From contig JAFGTU010000192.1 in assembly GCA_016933985.1 (NCBI GenBank), positions 1 to 12,741 of the forward strand: a stretch of DNA of 12,741 nucleotides, given 5' to 3'. A model generated the notes under the pieces. It was not told the DNA's origin, ran no database searches, and saw only the letters and a program-made list of their open reading frames with translations. The position numbers and the translations under genes were made by a program. Shown piece after piece: positions 7,465 to 12,741 of the stretch. Within the stretch, counting starts at the first letter, position 1. Each line of letters starts with the position of its first letter. The DNA comes from Sedimentisphaerales bacterium. GTDB lineage: Bacteria; Planctomycetota; Phycisphaerae; Sedimentisphaerales; Anaerobacaceae.

Positions 7465-7506
7465 GACCCCCGGAAATACGATAGAACACAATATCGAGGC
7501 AAACAA

Positions 7507-8922
7507 ATGGCTCAGGAGTTCTTAAGCGAAGATTTTCTTCTGCATTGCAAAACCGCCCGGATACTCTACCACGAACACGCTGCAAAAATGCCGATCTACG
7601 ATTACCATTGTCACCTCCCCGCCGAGAAAATCGCCTGCGACCGCCGCTTCACCAATCTTACCCGGGCATGGCTCTATGGGGACCACTACAAATGGAGGGC
7701 GATGAGAGCCAACGCAGTGCCTGAGAATTATATCACAGGCAAGGCCGGCGACTACGAAAAGTTCGAGAAATGGGCGCACACTGTCCCCTCCTGCCTGGGC
7801 AATCCGCTCTATCACTGGACGCACCTCGAATTGAAACGATACTTCGGAATCAAGGATAAGCTCTTAGGCCCGGATACCGCCAAGTGGATTTACGACTGCG
7901 CAACCGAAATACTCAAAACGCCCGAATTCAGCGTCCGCAACATATTGCGCAAGATGAATGTCAAGCTGGTCTGCACGACCGAAGACCCGCTCGATTCCCT
8001 CGAATGTCACCAGAAAATCCGGCACGATAATTTCGAAATCAAGGTCTATACGGCCTTCCGCCCCGACAGGGCAATGGCCGTGGAAGACCTGCCTGGCCTA
8101 AATGCCTTTATCGACCATCTCGGCGGAATCTGCGATATCGAGATAAACAGCTACCACACGTACCTCGAAGCCCTGCGGGACCGGCACAAATACTTTCACG
8201 ACAACGGCTGCCGCCTTTCAGACCATGGCCTTGATGTCCCCTATGCCGAAGAATACACCGAGAGCGAAATCAGTAAAATCTTCCAGAAGATCATCAGCGG
8301 CAAAGACCTCAATCCGAGCGAAAAGCTCATATTCAAATCCGCCATGATGGTCGAATTTGCACTTATGGACTACGAGGCCGGCTGGGTCCAGCAGCTTCAC
8401 ATCGGCGCACTGCGAAACAACTGCACGCGCCTGTTCAGGCAGTTAGGCCCCGATATAGGCTGCGACTCCACGGACGACCAGCTTATCGCCCGCCCCCTGG
8501 CCCGATTCCTCGACCGACTCGACGTTAACCGAGACCTGCCTAAAACAATCCTGTACAACCTCAATCCGCGGGATAGCGCCGTTCTTGCGACTATGATCGG
8601 CAACTTCCAGGATGGCTCTGCCCCCGGCAAAATACAATACGGCTCAGCCTGGTGGTTCCTCGACCAAAAGGACGGTATGGAAGAGCAAATGAGAATCCTC
8701 GCAAATATGGGCCTGCTCAGCAGATTCGTCGGAATGCTCACCGATTCCCGCAGCTTCCTCTCATTCCCGCGCCACGAGTATTTCCGCAGAATACTGTGCA
8801 ACCTCCTCGGTGCCGACGTCGAGGCAGGCCTTCTCCCCAACGATATGGCCCTATTGGGGAAAATGGTCGAGGATATCTGCTTCAATAACGCTAAAAACTA
8901 CTTCTCGATGGCCCTCGATTAG
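7507..8922 (+). CDS. uxaC: Glucuronate/galacturonate isomerase (uronate isomerase)
   Basis: UxaC interconverts D-glucuronate with D-fructuronate and D-galacturonate with D-tagaturonate, the entry step of hexuronate catabolism in the cytoplasm. The 471 residues match the family's usual length. Recognisable segments are YDYHCHLP with metal-site His34 and His36, CTTEDPLDSLECH at 156-168, HIGALRNN at 298-305, LNPRD at 352-356, SAWWFLDQKDGM at 380-391, LTDSRSF at 411-417 and PRHEYFRRIL at 421-430. GAGG lies seven bases before the ATG. The remaining pathway genes (uxaB, uxuA, kdgK, kdgA) are not in the window. The gene ends nine bases from the end of the convergent antiporter gene. Confidence 0.97.
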   Translation: MAQEFLSEDFLLHCKTARILYHEHAAKMPIYDYHCHLPAEKIACDRRFTNLTRAWLYGDHYKWRAMRANAVPENYITGKAGDYEKFEKWAHTVPSCLGNPLYHWTHLELKRYFGIKDKLLGPDTAKWIYDCATEILKTPEFSVRNILRKMNVKLVCTTEDPLDSLECHQKIRHDNFEIKVYTAFRPDRAMAVEDLPGLNAFIDHLGGICDIEINSYHTYLEALRDRHKYFHDNGCRLSDHGLDVPYAEEYTESEISKIFQKIISGKDLNPSEKLIFKSAMMVEFALMDYEAGWVQQLHIGALRNNCTRLFRQLGPDIGCDSTDDQLIARPLARFLDRLDVNRDLPKTILYNLNPRDSAVLATMIGNFQDGSAPGKIQYGSAWWFLDQKDGMEEQMRILANMGLLSRFVGMLTDSRSFLSFPRHEYFRRILCNLLGADVEAGLLPNDMALLGKMVEDICFNNAKNYFSMALD

Positions 8923-8931
8923 CATTGTGGC

Positions 8932-10668
8932 TCATCGCGATTGGTTAAATTCATTCGCCGGTTTACTACCCCGAGCGAGCAAGACAAGCAGCCACGCCAT
9001 AGCCGCAAGGCCCAGCCCGAGGCTCGCAAACGGCACCAGACCCATGGCGCTGGGGATGTATGCACACAGCAGGGCCAGGGCGGCGACGAAGAGGCTGTAA
9101 GGCAACTGGGTGCGGACGTGCCGCATCAAGTCGCACGAACTGGAGATCGAACTCATAATCGTCGTATCGGAGATTGGCGAGCAGTGGTCCCCGAAGATCG
9201 CCCCATCCAGAACCGCCCCGATGGTTATCATCGTGTTCAGGCCGTAGCTGTTTCCGTCGAGGGCGAATGCGATTGGGACGGCCGTCGGGATCAGGATGGC
9301 CATTGTGCCGTAGCTTGTCCCCGTGGCGAATGACGTCAGCGAGGCCACGACGAAAACAGCCGGGGCAAACCAGTATGTCGGGATCTTGTCCGCGAGAACG
9401 GCTGTCAGGAATTTTCCCGTATTCAGGCTGTCGCAGCAGTTCTTCAGCGACCACGCCAGAATAAGTATAACAAACGGAAGCTTCGCCCGTTTAATCCCCC
9501 GCTTCAAACAGCTCACTATCACCCGCCCGCCCAGCGGGCCGTAAAGCTGCGAGCAAACAAGCGCCAGGGCCAGTCCGAACAGGCCGGCGCAGTCGAGAAT
9601 AAGATGTGTATTCTCGGCGGCGGCGATAACATCTCGCCAATAGGCCAAGCTAAGCAAGGAACCACCCGCCTTGAGCCTGGCCGGCCCGCCGCCATCGAAC
9701 CAAAGCCCACCGATATGAAACAGAATCAGCCCGGCCAACGGGATAAGGGCCTTGATTGCCCGCGCCGACCCCACCGGTGCCGCAGCGTTGGCCGCATCGC
9801 CGATCTCGGGAGATTCATCACCCGCTTCAATTTTGTCCCCGCCTTCCCTTGCCGCGTCTTCTGCCGTTTTCATCGCCCCGAAGTCCCTGCCGAGAATCAC
9901 ATGCAGAAACACAAAGCCAATCATCAACAGGCAATAGAACCTGAAACTCAGCGCATCGAAGAAAAGCGAATATCCGCTCCTACCGAGGGCCAGCTCCTGC
10001 GATATCTGCCCCAGTAGTCCGACTTCGTAGGCGATCCACGTGCTGACGACTGCAAGGCCCGCGACCGGCGCGCTGGTCGCATCGACGATGAACGCCAGCT
10101 TCTCCCGGCTGATCCGAAAGCGGTCGGTAATCGGCTGCATCATCGAGCCGACGATTATGGCGTTCGCGTAATCGTCGATAAAGCAGAGCAGACCCATAAG
10201 TGCGGTGGCGATTTGTGCGGATTTGCCCCCCTTGACACGCTTCAACAGCCACAGCACAATCCCCTTGAACCCGCCCGATGCGACGATAACCTCGATCATC
10301 ACAAATACAGGCGGCAGGAACGCAAGAATCTTCAGATTCGAGTTAAACTGTCCATCGGCCGAAAAAGGACGAACAGTCTCAACTATGTGGCTGCCCGCCG
10401 TCCTGAACCCGCCTATCCACGCGGCGAGGCTCAGGGGGGCATCCGGAACGTGCGTCAGCAGCCCCCCGGCCAGAATCGCAATTCCCAGGCTCAAGACCAC
10501 GTGCCGCGTCAGAAACGCCAGCGAGATCGCAAGCACGGGGGGAATAATGCTATACCACGCCGCCCCTCCGCTCTGTTCGCCTGTTGGCGCCAAATGAGCC
10601 GCCACCGCGCACAATCCGCCGAAGATAACGACCGCCCCGGCATATCTAATCAAGGTTCTCGATTTCAA
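8932..10668 (-). CDS. Na+/H+ antiporter, NhaC family
   Basis: This is a 578-residue polytopic inner-membrane protein predicted to exchange Na+ for H+. Hydrophobic segments recur throughout, broken by an acidic, Ala/Gly-rich loop at about residues 264-300. Family motifs are FIDDYANAIIVGSMM at 163-177, DATSAPVAGLAVVSTWIAYE at 196-215, SFATGTSYGTMAILIP at 446-461 and GDHCSPISDTTIMSS at 493-507, the last typical of PF03553-type antiporters. The start is uncertain. The longest frame begins with TTG at 10668 and has only a weak AGGCG-like signal upstream. No ATG or GTG exists in frame between it and the stop at 10708-10710. A second TTG is at 10653. Transport of another solute such as malate/lactate or an amino acid cannot be excluded, since related families differ in substrate. 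Confidence 0.9.
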   Translation of the reverse strand: MKSRTLIRYAGAVVIFGGLCAVAAHLAPTGEQSGGAAWYSIIPPVLAISLAFLTRHVVLSLGIAILAGGLLTHVPDAPLSLAAWIGGFRTAGSHIVETVRPFSADGQFNSNLKILAFLPPVFVMIEVIVASGGFKGIVLWLLKRVKGGKSAQIATALMGLLCFIDDYANAIIVGSMMQPITDRFRISREKLAFIVDATSAPVAGLAVVSTWIAYEVGLLGQISQELALGRSGYSLFFDALSFRFYCLLMIGFVFLHVILGRDFGAMKTAEDAAREGGDKIEAGDESPEIGDAANAAAPVGSARAIKALIPLAGLILFHIGGLWFDGGGPARLKAGGSLLSLAYWRDVIAAAENTHLILDCAGLFGLALALVCSQLYGPLGGRVIVSCLKRGIKRAKLPFVILILAWSLKNCCDSLNTGKFLTAVLADKIPTYWFAPAVFVVASLTSFATGTSYGTMAILIPTAVPIAFALDGNSYGLNTMITIGAVLDGAIFGDHCSPISDTTIMSSISSSCDLMRHVRTQLPYSLFVAALALLCAYIPSAMGLVPFASLGLGLAAMAWLLVLLARGSKPANEFNQSR

Positions 10669-10795
10669 CGGAGTTTTCGCCTGAGCATTCCTACCGGATT
10701 CTACAGCTCAATACATATCACAAGGCAATACACCGCTGGGAATCATAAATCAAGCCGAAAGAGCGAATTTTCCGGCTGATTTGGGGGGAACTGGC
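10669..10795. other. Divergent intergenic region between the antiporter gene and tRNA-Tyr
   Basis: It holds the upstream region of the minus-strand antiporter gene. A weak minus-strand promoter candidate is TTGATT (10753-10748) with TATTGC (10730-10725) 17 bases further. An imperfect palindrome at 10747-10782, including AAGCCG and CCGGCTGATT with two bulges, overlaps that -35 box and could be a regulator site. No gene is seen. Confidence 0.3.
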
Positions 10796-10824
10796 TTGAC
10801 AAAGCACCGCCTTTGCCTTTTAAT
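10796..10824 (+). promoter_or_regulatory. Strong sigma70-type promoter for tRNA-Tyr
   Basis: A perfect TTGACA at 10796-10801 and TTTAAT at 10819-10824 are separated by exactly 17 bases. The start would be near 10831, about 35 bases before the mature tRNA. This is the best promoter match in the window. Confidence 0.75.
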
Positions 10825-10865
10825 GCCTTGCGAATGCCCGCGTCGAGCGGCGCAGGCATATCTAA

Positions 10866-10948
10866 GGGTCGGTGCCCGAGTGGCTAAAGGGGATGGGCTG
10901 TAAACCCATTGGCGTAAGCCTACGCAGGTTCGAATCCTGCCCGGCCCA
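10866..10948 (+). tRNA. tRNA-Tyr (anticodon GTA)
   Basis: This is a class II tRNA of 83 bases. The acceptor stem is GGGTCGG paired with CCGGCCC (one T-G wobble), with discriminator A at 10948. The D arm is CCC-GAGTGGCTAAA-GGG. The anticodon stem is ATGGG/CCCAT around the loop CTGTAAA, which gives anticodon GTA. The long variable arm contains GGC-GTAA-GCC, and the T arm is GCAGG-TTCGAAT-CCTGC. The 3' CCA is not encoded, so it must be added after transcription. Confidence 0.97.
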
Positions 10949-10975
10949 GTACGTTGCCGCGCGGAATAAATAAAA

Positions 10976-11014
10976 AGACGCCCCTTGTGCCTGACAAGAG
11001 GCGTCTATTGTTTT
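10976..11014. terminator. Bidirectional intrinsic terminator for tRNA-Tyr and the PEP-CTERM gene
   Basis: AGACGCC at 10976-10982 pairs with GGCGTCT at 11000-11006. After one C-A mismatch, CTTGT pairs with ACAAG around the loop GCCTG, giving a stem of about 12 bp. On the plus strand ATTGTTTT follows. On the minus strand the stem is followed by TTTTATTTA. It lies between the tRNA on one strand and the end of the PEP-CTERM gene on the other, so it can stop both transcripts. Confidence 0.85.
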
Positions 11015-11055
11015 CCAATTAGCGACGGTATTACAGTCGCTTGATGATATTCAGC

Positions 11056-12159
11056 TTAGCTGCGGCGACGTCGTATCAAAGCAAGGCCGCCCAATCCGAG
11101 CAGGCACATTGTTGCCGGCTCAGGAACGCCGTAGAATTGAATCTCGGCTATCTGCATCGAGTTAGCTGCACCAGCGTCCTTGACGTCTGTGAAGAGCATC
11201 TTGTACGACGTATAAATTGCACTGTTGCTGAATTCCACCAGGTCTCCGAGCATGTTGCGGTCGTCGGGCAGAGCAACGGTTCCGGAAGCAATCAGCGTCC
11301 AGGTCTCTGCTTCGCCTTCGGTATTGTCGCCGCTCAGGATCGCATCGAGCGTGCCGTACAGCTCCCACGCCGCCGGGTCGCGTTCGGGTGAGTCGTTGGC
11401 AGTGGTGATCTCAAATCCTGTAACGACCGTTGTTCCCATAGCCGGGGTAACGATGAACCCGCTGTTCACCTTGCCGAAGTTCAGATACTTGTTCAGTGAA
11501 CCGTCAACGAGATTTGCCGGGCTCTCGGCGCCGGGATAGCTACTATCCTGCGCGTTGTGAATAGCCAGAATGGGATCATCTGCAGCGAGCAAGTTGGTCC
11601 CCGTTCCGTCCGTCGATGCGTAATACGCCACGTCGGCAACCTGCATCAGCTCGCCCGCTCCCCCTTTCAACGTCGGGTACAACATCCGATATGAGGAGTA
11701 CGCCGTGCTGTTGCTGACCGAGACAACCGGACCAAGCGTAAAGCGATCATCGGGCAGAGTTACTGAACCGGAACCTATCAAGGTCCAGTTCTCGGCCAAG
11801 CCCGTGCTGTTGTCGGCGCTTGTAATCGCATCGTTCGTGCCCCAAAGCGCCCACGACGCTGGGTCACGCCCCGCAGCGTCGTTGGCCGTCGTCAGCGTGA
11901 AACTCTGCACTGCCGATGCGCCACTCGTACCCAGAGTGACGATAAAGCCGGTGTTCGCTCTGGCGAAGTTCAGGTACTTCGTTCCGGAGTTCTGATCCAG
12001 GGCCTTCGGCGGGGCCTCTCCGGCGGGATAGTCACTCCGCGAGATAAGGCCGTCCCGGTCAACAGCGAGGACCGCGTCGCTCGATGATAAGAGCGCCAAG
12101 CTGCCAAACGCCGGCACACTCATCAACATGACCAGTAAAAGAATTAGTTTTTTCACCAT
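11056..12159 (-). CDS. PEP-CTERM sorting-domain protein with a duplicated extracellular domain
   Basis: This is a 367-residue secreted protein. Residues about 1-20 (MVKKLILLLVMLMSVPAFGS) form a signal peptide. Two homologous domains follow, at about 28-180 and 194-343. They share KYLNF, ANTGFIVT/VNSGFIVT, TTAND, RDPASWALWGTNDAI/RDPAAWELYGTLDAI, ENWTLI/ETWTLI and VTLPDDR/VALPDDR, a pattern like discoidin/F5-8-type carbohydrate-binding beta sandwiches. The C-terminus VPEPATMCLLGLGGLALI plus RRRRS is a classic PEP-CTERM tripartite signal (motif, hydrophobic helix, basic tail), which exosortase systems process for surface display. The start at 12159 has a perfect GGAGGA six bases upstream. A TTG at 12213 would add 18 residues before the signal peptide and is less likely. 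No exosortase gene is in the window and the ligand is unknown. Confidence 0.9.
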   Translation of the reverse strand: MVKKLILLLVMLMSVPAFGSLALLSSSDAVLAVDRDGLISRSDYPAGEAPPKALDQNSGTKYLNFARANTGFIVTLGTSGASAVQSFTLTTANDAAGRDPASWALWGTNDAITSADNSTGLAENWTLIGSGSVTLPDDRFTLGPVVSVSNSTAYSSYRMLYPTLKGGAGELMQVADVAYYASTDGTGTNLLAADDPILAIHNAQDSSYPGAESPANLVDGSLNKYLNFGKVNSGFIVTPAMGTTVVTGFEITTANDSPERDPAAWELYGTLDAILSGDNTEGEAETWTLIASGTVALPDDRNMLGDLVEFSNSAIYTSYKMLFTDVKDAGAANSMQIAEIQFYGVPEPATMCLLGLGGLALIRRRRS

Positions 12160-12165
12160 AACTTG

Positions 12166-12171
12166 TCCTCC
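12166..12171 (-). promoter_or_regulatory. Shine-Dalgarno that fixes the PEP-CTERM start
   Basis: GGAGGA on the minus strand is six bases before the ATG at 12159. It selects that codon over the upstream TTG at 12213, whose frame is also open. Confidence 0.8.
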
Positions 12172-12185
12172 AATATCGACATTTG

Positions 12186-12209
12186 TTAATTGAATTGTCC
12201 GTTGCACAT
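12186..12209 (-). CDS. Putative 7-codon leader ORF (uORF) before the PEP-CTERM gene
   Basis: On the minus strand AAGGAGGAGG is followed five bases later by ATG TGC AAC GGA CAA TTC AAT TAA, encoding MCNGQFN. It ends 26 bases before the ATG of the PEP-CTERM gene, which has its own ribosome site. The very strong ribosome site makes translation plausible, but the ORF is too short for coding statistics. The same ribosome site could instead serve the TTG at 12213. Confidence 0.35.
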   Translation of the reverse strand: MCNGQFN

Positions 12210-12310
12210 TCAAGCCTCCTCCTTAACGGGGCAACATGCGGCAACAACTCCATCATTTTGGCATGGCCCTCTTCCGAATGATGAGCCATATACAATACTC
12301 TAACTTACCT

Positions 12311-12340
12311 AACTTACCAAACATAGGTACACCCTGTCAA
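12311..12340 (-). promoter_or_regulatory. Possible promoter of the PEP-CTERM gene (good -35, weak -10)
   Basis: A perfect TTGACA on the minus strand at 12340-12335 lies just downstream of the terminator candidate at 12370-12400. The best -10 at suitable distance is TAAGTT (12316-12311, 18-base spacer), which matches only half of the consensus and falls inside the 9-bp tandem repeat. Confidence 0.3.
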
Positions 12341-12369
12341 GAAAAAACCATAGAAGCCCAAAAAATCAG

Positions 12370-12400
12370 AAAAAAAGCCGATCTTTTCTGGCCGCGGCTT
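12370..12400 (-). terminator. Candidate intrinsic terminator (minus strand)
   Basis: On the minus strand AAGCCG (12400-12395) pairs with CGGCTT (12380-12375) around a 14-base loop. It continues into a run of T, with a second T-run at 12365-12360. It would stop transcripts from the right-edge gene before the PEP-CTERM promoter area. Confidence 0.5.
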
Positions 12401-12523
12401 CTCAGCCCCGCCCAGACGGGCCGCAAATGCCAAAAAGCACCCCAGAAACCACGACCGGCACCAACGCCTCTCAATGCCACTTTGAGAGTACCCCTTTAAG
12501 CATACAAAACGCCGCAAATGGCG

Positions 12524-12548
12524 AAAAAGTGGGCTGGATCGACCCAGC
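12524..12548 (-). terminator. Weak terminator candidate just after the right-edge gene
   Basis: On the minus strand GCTGG-GTCGAT-CCAGC (12548-12533) is followed four bases later by TTTTT (12528-12524), about 28 bases after the stop codon of the right-edge gene. The stem is only 5 bp, so the stronger candidate at 12370-12400 may be the real end. Confidence 0.3.
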
Positions 12549-12576
12549 AACCGGCTACAGAAGCCCAAGTTTGCTG

Positions 12577-12741
12577 TTACTCGCCTGGCGAGGGTATTTC
12601 CGCTGTCCAGTTGTTGGGGTCATTGCCGTATAGCCCCGGCCAGGTCCTCGTCAGTGAGTATCCGCCGCCATCCGGTTTGGTCGGCCAGAGGTCCGGCTCG
12701 TCGCCGTCCGGATGGGTGCCATCGCTGTACTTGACGCGGTC
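12577..12741 (-). CDS. C-terminus of a secreted protein with a lamin-tail-like domain, cut by the window edge
   Basis: The minus-strand frame is open from the window edge to TAA at 12579-12577 and encodes the last 54 residues of a longer protein. The peptide contains VKYSDG, DLWPTKPDGGGYSLTR and YGNDPNNWTAEIPSPGE. This matches the end of lamin-tail (LTD-type) domains as found in large secreted Planctomycetota proteins (WP..PDG.GYSL followed by NDP.NW.A). Only the tail is visible, so total length, other domains and function are unknown. It is on the same strand as the PEP-CTERM gene but is probably terminated separately. Confidence 0.75.
   Translation of the reverse strand, partial: DRVKYSDGTHPDGDEPDLWPTKPDGGGYSLTRTWPGLYGNDPNNWTAEIPSPGE

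Larger units (their letters stand above)
12220..12576. other. Intergenic region: structured leader and promoter area of the PEP-CTERM gene, 3' region of the right-edge gene
   Basis: No protein gene is supported here. On the minus strand, reading right to left, it holds terminator candidates at 12524-12548 and 12370-12400, TTGACA at 12340-12335, and a 9-bp tandem repeat (CTAACTTAC twice on the plus strand, 12300-12317). A stem CATCATT/AATGATG at 12251-12257 and 12277-12283 lies in the predicted leader. Other unassigned structure is a perfect 7-bp hairpin CTCTCAA/TTGAGAG at 12468-12488 and a 10-base repeat GCCGCAAATG at 12420 and 12511. Confidence 0.5.

Noticed and set aside
10213..10779. A 188-codon plus-strand frame opposite the antiporter N-terminus
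   Set aside because: It is mostly antisense to conserved membrane segments, has biased Arg/Pro/Gln composition and lacks a ribosome site.
12160..12213. TTG start at 12213 giving a longer PEP-CTERM protein
   Set aside because: It would place 18 polar residues before a normal signal peptide, while the ATG at 12159 has its own perfectly spaced GGAGGA.
12236..12633. Overlapping plus-strand frames of 87 and 68 codons in the right intergenic region
   Set aside because: No ribosome sites, no domain, and they run through A-rich terminator-like and hairpin sequence and into the opposite-strand right-edge gene.
1..12741. A defence system, toxin-antitoxin pair, CRISPR array, prophage or transposon
   Set aside because: No repeat-spacer pattern, transposase, integrase, nuclease or toxin-like pair is seen; the genes are metabolic, envelope and transport functions.

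Overview
The window looks like a bacterial chromosome segment, moderately GC-rich, most probably from the Planctomycetota and perhaps a Phycisphaerae-like lineage. This is inferred from three things: a secreted DUF2961/GH172 protein, a PEP-CTERM protein ending in an arginine-rich tail, and the tail of a lamin-tail-domain-like secreted protein at the right edge. It cannot be proven from this sequence alone. I see no phage, transposase, CRISPR array or rRNA.

Left block, plus strand (1-3838): the 3' two thirds or so of murA (peptidoglycan precursor synthesis), then an AsmA-like membrane-anchored protein whose C-terminus is built from 11-residue repeats, then a 703-residue secreted GH172-type glycosidase. 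The gaps are 24 and 32 bases, so these three may be co-transcribed. After a 170-base spacer with a promoter candidate and a probable dispersed intergenic repeat comes gnd (6-phosphogluconate dehydrogenase).

Middle block, plus strand (5535-8922): a B12-binding-type radical SAM protein whose ATG sits where a leaderless transcript would begin, a small single-span membrane protein with its own promoter and a palindrome at the start site, and uxaC (uronate isomerase). The GH172 enzyme, Gnd and UxaC suggest carbohydrate and uronic-acid use, but they do not form one clear catabolic operon.

Right block: an NhaC-family Na+/H+ antiporter on the minus strand converges on uxaC with a 9-base gap. A tRNA-Tyr (GTA) on the plus strand has a textbook promoter and a terminator that also works for the opposite strand. 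Then come a minus-strand PEP-CTERM protein with two copies of the same domain and a structured leader holding a 7-codon ORF, and at the right edge the C-terminus of a minus-strand secreted protein.

No convincing new multi-gene system is present. The better leads are the leaderless radical SAM gene of unknown substrate, the 11-residue repeat tail of the AsmA-like protein, the uORF-containing leader of the PEP-CTERM gene, the small membrane protein before uxaC, and the intergenic repeat before gnd.
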